Shown piece by piece: positions 18,306-26,368 of a stretch of 64,000 nucleotides of DNA (within the stretch, counting starts at the first letter, position 1; every line of letters starts with the position of its first letter). Origin of the DNA: Rhizobium leguminosarum bv. trifolii WSM1325. Lineage in GTDB: Bacteria; Pseudomonadota; Alphaproteobacteria; Rhizobiales; Rhizobiaceae. The notes under the pieces are model-generated. The model searched no databases and had not been told where the DNA came from. It was given only the letters and a program-made list of their open reading frames with translations. Location: NCBI GenBank assembly GCA_000023185.1, contig CP001622.1:4432501-4496500 (forward strand). The letters are read 5' to 3'. The position numbers were made by a program, and so were the translations under genes.

Positions 18306-19328
18306 ATGCGTAGTTTCGTTCCCAACGAAGGCTATTCTAAAGTGTCAGGCATACCGGTGCTCCAAGGGCGACGCACCGTTCTTGTGAATGGCGGGGGCGG
18401 CTTCCTCGGTTCACATCTCTGCGAAAGGCTCCTGCAGCGCGGCCACAGCGTCACATGCCTCGATAATTTTTCGACCGGCCGTCGTGCGAATGTCGCTCAT
18501 CTTGCATCGAACACCCGCTTCCGCATCGTCGAGCACGATGTTAGGCAGCCCTTCGATGTTGACGCGTCGCTCATCTTCAATTTCGCCTCCCCCGCCTCTC
18601 CGCCCGATTATCAACGGGATCCCGTGGGAACGCTGCTCACCAACGTGCTTGGCGCCGTCAATACCCTTGATTGCGCGCGAAAGACCGGTGCGATCGTCGT
18701 CCAATCGTCGACGTCGGAGGTCTATGGCGACCCAACCCAGAGCCCGCAGCACGAATCCTATTGCGGCAATGTTAACCCGATCGGACCGCGCGGCTGTTAC
18801 GACGAAGGCAAGCGCAGCGCCGAAACGCTGTTCTTCGATTACCACAGGACTTACGGTGTCGACATCAAGGTCGGCCGCATCTTCAATACCTACGGACCGC
18901 GCATGCGCCTGGACGACGGGCGGGTGGTTTCCAATTTTATCGTGCAGGCCCTGCGCAATGCCGACCTGACGATCTATGGCGATGGTCAGCAGACCCGTTC
19001 TTTCTGCTATGTCGACGATCTCATCGAGGGTTTCCTGCGTTTTTCGGCCGCGGGCAGCGCCTGCAACGGCCCGATCAACCTCGGCAATCCAACCGAAATG
19101 TCCGTTCGGCGCCTGGCGGAAATCATCCGGGACCTGACGAACTCGCGTTCCCGGATCGTCCACCTGCCTGCGGTCACCGACGACCCTCGTCAGCGGCGGC
19201 CGGATATTTCCCGCGCCATGGCCGATCTTGGCTGGAAGCCCCGCATCGGGCTCGAAGCCGGCCTGGCTCGCACCGTCGAATATTTCGACGGACTGCTGGC
19301 CGGCACAGAGAAGGCGGAGGTCCTATGA
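18306..19328 (+). CDS. NAD-dependent epimerase/decarboxylase, UDP-glucuronate decarboxylase-like, 340 aa
   Basis: This is an extended short-chain dehydrogenase. Its glycine-rich NAD site is NGGGGFLGSH (about residues 29-38), the active-site segment is SSTSEVYGDP, and the catalytic YxxxK is present as YDEGK. RQPFDV, NFASPASPPDY and GPRMRLDDGRVVSNF are typical of UDP-xylose synthases (UXS) rather than GalE. It probably makes UDP-xylose or a related sugar nucleotide. GGGAAGGAG lies just before the ATG. It is first in a tightly packed operon with an epimerase and a glycosyltransferase. Confidence 0.85.
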   Translation: MRSFVPNEGYSKVSGIPVLQGRRTVLVNGGGGFLGSHLCERLLQRGHSVTCLDNFSTGRRANVAHLASNTRFRIVEHDVRQPFDVDASLIFNFASPASPPDYQRDPVGTLLTNVLGAVNTLDCARKTGAIVVQSSTSEVYGDPTQSPQHESYCGNVNPIGPRGCYDEGKRSAETLFFDYHRTYGVDIKVGRIFNTYGPRMRLDDGRVVSNFIVQALRNADLTIYGDGQQTRSFCYVDDLIEGFLRFSAAGSACNGPINLGNPTEMSVRRLAEIIRDLTNSRSRIVHLPAVTDDPRQRRPDISRAMADLGWKPRIGLEAGLARTVEYFDGLLAGTEKAEVL

Positions 19329-19329
19329 G

Positions 19330-20313
19330 ATGCCCCGCTACATTCTCGTCACCGGCGGCGCCGGTTTCATAGGCAGTCATATCTGCAAAGCGCTGTCGCG
19401 CGCCGGCATGATCCCGGTTACCTACGACAATCTCTCCACGGGACATGCCGACAGTGTACGCTGGGGGCCGCTCATCCGGGCTGAGCTTGCCGATGCCGCC
19501 GCGTTGCGCCGGACTCTTGCGGAGTTTTCGCCCGATTGCGTCATCCATTGTGGTGCCAATGCCTATGTCGGCGAATCCGTCGACATGCCCAGGAAATATT
19601 ACCGGAATAACGTCGTCGGCAGTCTGACGTTGCTCGAGGCCTGCCTCGATCAGGAGATCGATCGGATCGTCTTTTCGAGCAGTTGCGCCACCTATGGCGT
19701 CCCCGCTTCATTGCCGATACGGGAGGAAAGCCCGCAGCATCCGGTCAATCCCTATGGGCGCACCAAGCTGATCTTCGAGATGGCGCTGGAGGACTTTGCC
19801 GCCGCCTACGGCATCCGCTTTGCCGCATTGCGTTATTTCAATGCGGCCGGAGCCGACCCTGATGGTGAGCTTGCCGAGCGCCATCAACCCGAGACCCATC
19901 TCATCCCGCGCGCCCTTCTCGCTGCCGCCGGCAGGTTGGAGCGGCTTGATATCTTCGGCACCGATTATGCAACCGAGGACGGAACCTGCGTTCGCGACTA
20001 TATTCATGTCAGCGATCTCGCGCAGGCGCATCTCGCCGCCGTCAATCATCTGATGGCGGACGGCGGCTCGCTCAGCGTCAATCTCGGCTCCGGCCGGGGC
20101 ACCTCGGTGCGCGAGATTCTCGAGGCGATCCGTCGCGCCAGCGGCCGCGAAGTCCCCGTGCGTTATCGCTCCCGCCGCGCCGGCGATCCGCCGATCCTCT
20201 TTGCCAATACCGCAAGGGCGAAAGCGGAACTCGGCTTCGCGCCGGCTTTCTCGGATATCGATACGATCATCCGCACTGCCGGCCCCACCTTCGGGCTGGA
20301 GATGAGGGCATGA
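19330..20313 (+). CDS. galE: UDP-glucose 4-epimerase (GalE/ExoB-like), 327 aa
   Basis: This enzyme interconverts UDP-glucose and UDP-galactose. The NAD motif TGGAGFIGSH is at residues 8-17, with SSSCATYG and catalytic YGRTK downstream, then YFNAAGADPDG and GTCVRDYIHVSDLA, all characteristic of GalE. The start one base after the preceding stop suggests translational coupling; a longer in-frame extension upstream would overlap the preceding gene. Chromosomal rhizobia usually have another exoB, so this may be a dedicated paralogue for the local polysaccharide. Confidence 0.9.
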   Translation: MPRYILVTGGAGFIGSHICKALSRAGMIPVTYDNLSTGHADSVRWGPLIRAELADAAALRRTLAEFSPDCVIHCGANAYVGESVDMPRKYYRNNVVGSLTLLEACLDQEIDRIVFSSSCATYGVPASLPIREESPQHPVNPYGRTKLIFEMALEDFAAAYGIRFAALRYFNAAGADPDGELAERHQPETHLIPRALLAAAGRLERLDIFGTDYATEDGTCVRDYIHVSDLAQAHLAAVNHLMADGGSLSVNLGSGRGTSVREILEAIRRASGREVPVRYRSRRAGDPPILFANTARAKAELGFAPAFSDIDTIIRTAGPTFGLEMRA

Positions 20314-22178
20314 GCAATGTTTCGCAAATCGGCCATGGCGTCAGGACCGCCAAAGCCGTCAATGCTGATGCATTCGATCTTGTTTTCACCGGCTGGAACC
20401 GTGTCGCCTATGGCTTCGGCATTCTCTGCTGGCTGACGGCACTCGGCTTTTTCTGGATCTGGTGGTGCCAGTCCGCCCATATCATTTCTTGGGCCACATT
20501 CGTGCTCGTCACCCTCGTGCTTGCCTGGATCACGCTTGTACCGGCCTATTTCATCCTGATCTTTGTCGATGCGAGGACGGTCAGCCCTCGCGCAGGGCTG
20601 CCAGAAGGGCGGGTGGCTATGGTCGTCACCAAGGCGCCGTCCGAGCCCTTTGCCGTCGTCCGCACCACTTTGCAGGCGATGCTCGACCAGATCGGCGTCG
20701 ATTTCGATGTCTGGTTGGCTGACGAGGACCCTTCGGAGGAAACCAGGCGTTGGTGTGCGGCGCACGGCGTGCTGATCTCCACCCGAAAGGGTGTGGCGGA
20801 GTATCATCGCACCACCTGGCCGCGCCGGACGCGTTGCAAGGAAGGCAACCTCGCCTATTTCTACGACCACTTCGGCTATGCGCGCTACGATTTCGTCGCC
20901 CAGTTCGATGCCGACCATGTGCCGACGCCGACCTACCTCCGTGAAGTCCTGCGCCCCTTTGCCGATCCCGGCATCGGTTATGTCTCCGCTCCCAGCATCT
21001 GCGATGCCAATGCCGGGGCAAGATGGGCGGCGCGCGGCAGGCTCTATGCCGAGGCAAGCCTGCACGGTTCGCTGCAGACGGGTTACAACAATGGCTGGGC
21101 GCCTCTTTGCATCGGTTCCCATTATGCGGTTCGCACATCAGCCCTTCGTCAGATCGGCGGCCTCGGCCCAGAACTTGCGGAAGACCATTCGACAACGCTG
21201 ATGATGAATGCCGGCGGCTGGCGTGGCGTGCATGCGGTCGATGCGATCGCTCATGGCGACGGACCGGCGAGCTTCGCCGATCTCGTCGTCCAGGAATTCC
21301 AGTGGTCGCGCAGCCTGGTCACCATTCTGCTGCAACATTCCCGCCGCCACATCATGCACCTGCCTTGGCGGCTGAGGTTCCAGTTCGTGTTCTCGCAGCT
21401 CTGGTACCCGCTCTTTTCCGTCTTCATGGCCATGATGTTCCTGCTGCCGGTTGCCGCGCTGCTGACGGGCCGTGTCTTCGTCAATGTCACCTATCCGGAT
21501 TTCCTGCTGCATTTCGTGCCGATGTCGATCGTACTGACGCTGTTTGCCTTCTTCTGGCGGGCAACGGCAACCTTCAGGCCGCACGATGCGAAACTGCTCG
21601 GCTGGGAAGGGCTTGCCTTCATCTTTCTGCGCTGGCCGTGGTCGTTGGCCGGCAGTCTTGCTGCTGTTCGCGACTATATCTGCGGCTCCTTCGTCGATTT
21701 CCGCATCACGCCGAAGGGAAAGCAGCAGCAGCGGTCTTTGCCGCTGCGCGTCATCTCGCCCTATATCGGGCTCGCTGCCCTTTCCGCCGCTGCAATGATG
21801 TTTGCGACCGATGCCGCGGCCGCCCAGGGCTTTTATGTTTTCGCCATGATCAACCTCTCGGTCTACCTGTCGCTGACGGTGCTGATCGTCGTTCGCCATG
21901 CGGTCGAAAACGATCTGCCGCTGCTGCCGCAATCGCGCGGGCTGTGGCTTGCGACAGCCACCGGACTGGCGATTTTCGTCGCTGGCGGCACGCAGGCGGG
22001 GAGCCACGGCCTGCGCGGCCTCGAAGCTCTTTCGCACGGCCAGACGTTTGTCAGTTTCACCGAGACGCAATTTGCCGTGGCCGGCGCCGGCCTCGGCGGC
22101 GGCAAGACCAGGATCGTGAAATTCCACCTGAGATGGAATGGTTTCGGCAGAACCGGCCGAGACGAACAGGGTGCGTGA
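20310..22178 (+). CDS. Membrane glycosyltransferase family 2 (glucomannan/cellulose-synthase-like), 622 aa
   Basis: This is a processive-type polysaccharide synthase. Two N-terminal membrane helices (about 30-85) precede the catalytic domain with DVWLADEDPSEE, the DxD in FVAQFDADHVP, and ED in LAEDHSTTL. The usual QxxRW is replaced by QEFQW. At least five more membrane helices follow (from about 350). It overlaps galE by 4 bp. A glucomannan synthase, GmsA, is known from R. leguminosarum, and the mannanase-like hydrolase two genes downstream makes that a plausible identity, but I cannot confirm it. Cellulose or another beta-glucan is the alternative. Confidence 0.85.
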   Translation: MSNVSQIGHGVRTAKAVNADAFDLVFTGWNRVAYGFGILCWLTALGFFWIWWCQSAHIISWATFVLVTLVLAWITLVPAYFILIFVDARTVSPRAGLPEGRVAMVVTKAPSEPFAVVRTTLQAMLDQIGVDFDVWLADEDPSEETRRWCAAHGVLISTRKGVAEYHRTTWPRRTRCKEGNLAYFYDHFGYARYDFVAQFDADHVPTPTYLREVLRPFADPGIGYVSAPSICDANAGARWAARGRLYAEASLHGSLQTGYNNGWAPLCIGSHYAVRTSALRQIGGLGPELAEDHSTTLMMNAGGWRGVHAVDAIAHGDGPASFADLVVQEFQWSRSLVTILLQHSRRHIMHLPWRLRFQFVFSQLWYPLFSVFMAMMFLLPVAALLTGRVFVNVTYPDFLLHFVPMSIVLTLFAFFWRATATFRPHDAKLLGWEGLAFIFLRWPWSLAGSLAAVRDYICGSFVDFRITPKGKQQQRSLPLRVISPYIGLAALSAAAMMFATDAAAAQGFYVFAMINLSVYLSLTVLIVVRHAVENDLPLLPQSRGLWLATATGLAIFVAGGTQAGSHGLRGLEALSHGQTFVSFTETQFAVAGAGLGGGKTRIVKFHLRWNGFGRTGRDEQGA

Positions 22179-22216
22179 GCCGGCGGAACCGGCAGGTGTC
22201 GAGTATGGAGGATGTA

Positions 22217-22738
22217 ATGGGTATCGGATCGAGACTATGGGGAGCAGCGCTTGCTCTCAGCCTGTGCCTGCCGGTGGCAGCGCACGGCGCCGAGGTTGCC
22301 AAAATGAAGGCGCCGACGCCGCTCAGCGCCTATGAGCTCTATCGGATCTATGGCGACAAGACCTGGACCTGGAACACCGGCGGCGGCCGTTTCTTCGATG
22401 AGGGCCGACGGTTCGTCGCCTGGAGCAATGATAAGGGGAGGCCGTCCTTCGCCGAAGGCAGATGGGTGGTCGACGATCTCGGCCAACTCTGCATGCGCGC
22501 CACCTGGACGAATGCCGAGGGCGCGGCCCGCGCCAGCACCTGTTTCGGGCATCGCAAGATCGGCAACACGATCTATCAGCGGCGCCAGCCGGACGGCAAG
22601 TGGTACGTCTTCCGCCATGCATCGGGACTCCCGGACGACGAGTTCGGCAAGCTCGTTCCCATGGACACCGTGAGCGCGAAGGCAAGCGAAGTGAAGCAGA
22701 TCCTGCTGAGCCAGGAAGTAGCCCGAAAAGGAGGGTGA
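22217..22738 (+). CDS. DUF995-like exported protein, 173 aa
   Basis: A signal peptide (LWGAALALSLCLPVAAHGA) is followed by a domain with LSAYELYRIYGDKTW, GGGRFFDEGRRFVAWS and a Cys pair (LCMRATW, STCFGHR), the pattern of DUF995 proteins found in rhizobial polysaccharide loci. The start at 22217 sits six bases after GGAGG; an ATG at 22205 is too close to any ribosome site. It lies 38 nt after the glycosyltransferase and 3 nt before the hydrolase gene. Likely periplasmic, role unknown. Confidence 0.75.
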   Translation: MGIGSRLWGAALALSLCLPVAAHGAEVAKMKAPTPLSAYELYRIYGDKTWTWNTGGGRFFDEGRRFVAWSNDKGRPSFAEGRWVVDDLGQLCMRATWTNAEGAARASTCFGHRKIGNTIYQRRQPDGKWYVFRHASGLPDDEFGKLVPMDTVSAKASEVKQILLSQEVARKGG

Positions 22739-22741
22739 GCC

Positions 22742-23710
22742 ATGAAGAAGCTGATGAAAAAAAACCTCTCGACCGCCGCGTTAGCGCTGTTGCTGTTGTG
22801 CGTCGCGGATCTGCCGGGCCGAAGCGAAGTGCAATATGCCGGCATTGCCCCGAACCCGGCGGCGGCCGTGCGGACGATCATCGATAAGCGCCCCGTCCTT
22901 CACACCGACGGCATTAAGTTCGGGGCCTACGATCCGCACGGCGATTTCGGCGCGCAGGCGAATGTCGCGACCGAAGCCCTGTTTCTGCCATGGGAGGACG
23001 TCGATCTCGAGACGTTGCGCGTCGCCGATGCCTATGCGCAGGCCAGAGGCCGCAACCTGCTGATCACCGTGGAGCCATGGTCTTGGGACGTCGATTGGCG
23101 GCTGACCTCCGCAGAGCTTCGCGCCAAGGTTCTGCGCGGTGACTATGATGTCAACATGCGTTCGATCGCGCATATGATATCTGAGCTGAAAAGCCCGGTG
23201 ATCGTCCGCTGGGGACAGGAGATGGAGGACAAGTCAGGGCGGTTCTCATGGTCCGGCTGGAGCCCGCAGGACTATATCACGGCCTACAAGCGGATGATGG
23301 ACATCGTCCGCCAGGAGGCGCCCAGCACCGAGCTCATGTGGTCGCCAAAGGGAGAGCCTGGCCTTGAGGCCTATTATCCCGGCGACGATTATGTCGACCT
23401 CGTTGGGCTCTCGGTCTTCGGCCTGCAGCGCTACGACGAACTCGCCTACAATGAGCACCGAACATTCTCGGAAGCGCTGAAGCAGGGATATGATCTCGTC
23501 GCCGGCTACGGAAAGCCAATCTGGGTGGCGGAGCTGGGCTATGAAGGCGGCGACGCCTATATCAGGCCGTGGATCGAAACTGCCACACTGAAGCAGAGCG
23601 CCTTCCCGAATCTGCAGGAGGTCGTCTATTTCAACGACCGGGATGTGCATGCATGGCCGTTCGATCTTGGCCGGCCGGACTGGCGCGTGGCCGAAAACCT
23701 GGGCAACTGA
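22742..23710 (+). CDS. Periplasmic GH26-like glycoside hydrolase, 322 aa
   Basis: The N-terminus is a signal peptide (KKNLSTAALALLLLCVADLPG). The mature protein resembles family 26 beta-mannanases/lichenases: a candidate acid/base Glu lies in VRWGQEMED (about residue 160) and a candidate nucleophile Glu in WVAELGYEGG (about residue 263). GAGGGTGAGCC precedes the ATG. As last gene of a synthase operon it probably trims or releases the polymer, as endoglucanases do in cellulose operons. GH26 membership is judged by motif only. Confidence 0.75.
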   Translation: MKKLMKKNLSTAALALLLLCVADLPGRSEVQYAGIAPNPAAAVRTIIDKRPVLHTDGIKFGAYDPHGDFGAQANVATEALFLPWEDVDLETLRVADAYAQARGRNLLITVEPWSWDVDWRLTSAELRAKVLRGDYDVNMRSIAHMISELKSPVIVRWGQEMEDKSGRFSWSGWSPQDYITAYKRMMDIVRQEAPSTELMWSPKGEPGLEAYYPGDDYVDLVGLSVFGLQRYDELAYNEHRTFSEALKQGYDLVAGYGKPIWVAELGYEGGDAYIRPWIETATLKQSAFPNLQEVVYFNDRDVHAWPFDLGRPDWRVAENLGN

Positions 23711-23738
23711 TAGTCCGGAAAACAGAGGCTTGAAAAAC

Positions 23739-23771
23739 GGAGAGGCCCGCCGGGGTGTTGCGGGCCTCTCC
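23739..23771. terminator. Bidirectional terminator between convergent genes
   Basis: GGAGAGGCCCGC and GCGGGCCTCTCC form a perfect 12-bp stem around a nine-base loop. It lies between the hydrolase gene stop (23710) and the binding-protein gene stop (23789), so it can serve both. Confidence 0.8.
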
Positions 23772-23788
23772 GCATGTCGGGCGACCGA

Positions 23789-25075
23789 TCATCCCTTGAT
23801 CGTTGCCTTACCCTCTTCGATGAGCCGGGTCGCCGCATCGGCGGGCGAAATCCGTTCGAAGGCGAGTTCGTCACAAAGCGGGCGCAGCACGCGCTGGTCG
23901 AATTGGGTTGCGCCCATCGGCACCGGTGGCGGATATTCGCCGACCTGATCCTTGAGCAGATTCACGTATTTGACCGTTTCCTGCTCTGTCGGGTTGAGTT
24001 GCGGCAGGATGGCTTCGCGCACGGTAGGCGACATTGGCACGCCGCGTTCCACGCCAAGGATCTTGCCGGCTTCGGGATCGTTGACGAAGAAGCTGATAAA
24101 CTTCGCGGCAGCTTCGCCATGCTTGCTCGTCGCGCCCACACTCCAGATCAGTGCCGGACGGTAATAATGGCCGGACGGACCGCCCTTCTTGTCCCGTGGC
24201 AGCATGGTGATGCCAAGCTTGTTCTTGATGATCAGTTGATATCCGACCATCTGGTTTGAATAGGCCATCCCAATCACCGATTTGCCGAGACCAAGGCAAT
24301 TGGTGTCGATTGTATTTTGATCGAGCGTCTGCACGTCGGCGGCAACGGTGCCACCCGCTTTGCGCAGTTTCTCCCAGTAGTCGAACCATTCCTTGGCATC
24401 GTCGGCCGTGAAGCCGAGCCCAACGCTTTCCCTCGCAAAGAGGCTCTTGCCGCGCTGGCGCAGCCAGGCATCGAACACATAGGCGTAGCGCGCCGCATAG
24501 GGGCCGCCGCCCTTGCCGGAAGACTTGGCGAGTTCGACGGCGAGCTTGGCGTACTCATCCCAGGTGAGGTCGGGCGTCGGCAATGGGATGCCTGCCTTTT
24601 CGAATTCGACTGTGTCGAAGAACATCGAGAAGGAATTGAGGCCGAGGCCAACACCATAGAGCTTGCCGTCGATGGTGGTCAGTTTCAGCATGTCGGCGCC
24701 AAAGGACTGAACGTCCAGCGTGGAGGGCACGAATTCATCGAGTGGCAGGCAGGCGCCGCGCTTCGAGTAGTCTGAAATTGTTCCCGGCTCGAGCTGGAAG
24801 ATGTCGGCGATCGAGCGCCCGGCCATCTGCGTTGCGAGCTTCGTCCAGTAGCCGTCGCCCGAAAGTGATTCACCGACGAGAGTGACGCCAGGCGATTTCG
24901 ACTGATAGAGCTTGGCAACCTCAAGCGTGCGCTTGGCGCGGTCGTTGGATCCCCACCACATGGCGCGGAGCTGTGCGTCTTCGGCAAAAGCCGGAATGGC
25001 GCTTCCGGCACCAAGGGCGAGACCGGCGGCCGCACCGGCTGAACCCATCAGAAATGAACGGCGATTGACCTGCAT
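23789..25075 (-). CDS. Orphan ABC sugar-binding protein (family 1), 428 aa
   Basis: This is a periplasmic solute-binding protein of a CUT1-type sugar transporter. The N-terminus (NRRSFLMGSAGAAAGLALG ... PAFA) looks like a Tat-type signal. It contains LRAMWWGSNDRAKRTLEV, LYQSKSPGV and AWLRQRGKSLF, closely matching the binding protein at 35078-36364 in sequence and exact length (428 aa). AAGGAGG precedes the ATG at 25075. No permease or ATPase gene adjoins it. It is divergent from a LacI regulator with an operator between them, so it is probably induced by its own ligand and may share the permeases encoded 11 kb away. Confidence 0.9.
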   Translation of the reverse strand: MQVNRRSFLMGSAGAAAGLALGAGSAIPAFAEDAQLRAMWWGSNDRAKRTLEVAKLYQSKSPGVTLVGESLSGDGYWTKLATQMAGRSIADIFQLEPGTISDYSKRGACLPLDEFVPSTLDVQSFGADMLKLTTIDGKLYGVGLGLNSFSMFFDTVEFEKAGIPLPTPDLTWDEYAKLAVELAKSSGKGGGPYAARYAYVFDAWLRQRGKSLFARESVGLGFTADDAKEWFDYWEKLRKAGGTVAADVQTLDQNTIDTNCLGLGKSVIGMAYSNQMVGYQLIIKNKLGITMLPRDKKGGPSGHYYRPALIWSVGATSKHGEAAAKFISFFVNDPEAGKILGVERGVPMSPTVREAILPQLNPTEQETVKYVNLLKDQVGEYPPPVPMGATQFDQRVLRPLCDELAFERISPADAATRLIEEGKATIKG

Positions 25076-25165
25076 TGATAATCCTCCTTGTCCCAACTGC
25101 CCGCTGCCATCCTCCAACGGCATTATCGAGCACTTCGGCAATCAGATTACGCAAAAAAAATATTA

Positions 25166-25192
25166 TTGCAAGAAGCAACCATTTTCTTGCAA
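25166..25192. promoter_or_regulatory. Candidate LacI operator TTGCAAGAA-N9-TTCTTGCAA
   Basis: Perfect nine-base inverted arms at 25166-25174 and 25184-25192 lie in the 145-bp gap between the divergent binding-protein and lacI-type genes, 28 bp before the regulator start. A further TTGCAT-type half site follows at 25194-25210. Dyad symmetry and placement are what a LacI-family dimer needs. Confidence 0.7.
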
Positions 25193-25220
25193 ATTTGCAT
25201 TACTTGCATAATGTTTGCCT

Positions 25221-26240
25221 ATGAACGACCAAAAGATCAGACGGCCGCGTCAGGCCGATATAGCTACATTGGCCGGCGTTTCCGTCTCCACGGTGTCACG
25301 CGTGCTCGCCAACGAACCTGGTATCAGCGAAACGGTGCGCCGCCAGATATTGAAGGTGGCGGCCGAGAACGGCTATCCCGTCAAGCCTGCTTCCGAGGCC
25401 GTTGCGGGGGGGCTGGCACTGATTGCCAGTGACGGCGTCACCGGCACTCTCAGCGTCTTTTATGAAGCGATCGTCGACGGCCTGCGTGCCGGCGCTGCCG
25501 AAGCGGGCATGCCTTTCGAAGTCCGGTTGGTCCGCGAGGACCGAACCACCCCGGATGCCGTGCGTGACTATATGCAGACGGCAGGCGCCGAAGGCCTCTT
25601 TCTCGTCGGCATCGATCCGAACGAGACGTTGCGCGACTGGCTGCAAACCAGCATGACACCCACGGTTCTTGTCAACGGCACCGATCCGAGGATGCAGTTC
25701 GATGGCGTTTCGCCGGCTAATTTCTTTGGTGCCTATGAGGCGACCAGCCGGCTGACAAAAGCCGGCCATCGCCGCATCCTGCATCTGAGCGGTTCTCACC
25801 GCCATACGATCCGGGAGCGCGTGCGCGGTTTCGAGGCGGCGATCGCCGCCGTCCCCGGCGCTGAGGGCCGTCTCCTGTCCCTGGCCCTTCAAGGCAGCGC
25901 CAGCCGAGAGGCGCATGAACGCACGGTAGCAGCACTTGCCGAGGATGCCGGTTTTACCGCCGCCTTCTGCATGAATGATTTCATCGCCGTCGGCGTGCTC
26001 GAAGCCGTCACCGAGGCCGGCCTGCGTGTGCCGGAGGATTTCGCGATTGTCGGCTTCGACGATCTGCCCTGCGCGCAAATGACCAATCCGCAACTTTCCA
26101 CCATGCGTGTCGACCGCGCTGCCCTCGGGCGCGAGGCCGTTTCGCTGATGCTGTCCCGTTTCCGCAACAGGACGGCCTCTGCGCGCCACATCTGCCAGGC
26201 GGTCGTTCCCATTCCGGGAGGGACCGTTCCGAACGCCTAG
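25221..26240 (+). CDS. LacI-family transcriptional regulator, 339 aa
   Basis: The DNA-binding domain is at the N-terminus (ADIATLAGVSVSTVSRVLANEPGIS, about residues 12-36), followed by a periplasmic-binding-like effector domain with GLFLVGIDPNE, GHRRILHLSG and the FCMNDFIAVGVLEA / VPEDFAIVGFDDLP pattern. The ATG at 25221 is preferred; an in-frame TTG lies six bases upstream. It is divergent from the orphan sugar-binding protein and probably represses it by binding the 25166-25192 palindrome. Confidence 0.92.
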   Translation: MNDQKIRRPRQADIATLAGVSVSTVSRVLANEPGISETVRRQILKVAAENGYPVKPASEAVAGGLALIASDGVTGTLSVFYEAIVDGLRAGAAEAGMPFEVRLVREDRTTPDAVRDYMQTAGAEGLFLVGIDPNETLRDWLQTSMTPTVLVNGTDPRMQFDGVSPANFFGAYEATSRLTKAGHRRILHLSGSHRHTIRERVRGFEAAIAAVPGAEGRLLSLALQGSASREAHERTVAALAEDAGFTAAFCMNDFIAVGVLEAVTEAGLRVPEDFAIVGFDDLPCAQMTNPQLSTMRVDRAALGREAVSLMLSRFRNRTASARHICQAVVPIPGGTVPNA

Positions 26241-26349
26241 AACAGGATGATTGAGGCCGAGGCCTAAAATCTGAATCCTGTTCTAAATTAAAGAGTTAGA
26301 GCATGATGGCGTCCGAAAACCGCTCACACTTTTTCGGCGTCATGCTCTA
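26238..26349. repeat. Rhizobial mosaic palindromic repeat
   Basis: There are two hairpins back to back: TAGAACAGGAT ... ATCCTGTTCTA (26238-26285) and TAGAGCATGATG ... CATGCTCTA (26297-26349) with inner GTCCGAAAA / TTTTTCGG pairing. The style is that of the RIME-type intergenic elements of rhizobia. The first arm begins at the lacI-type stop codon, so it may also act as terminator. Confidence 0.65.
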
Positions 26350-26368
26350 GAACCTGTGAGTGATACCG

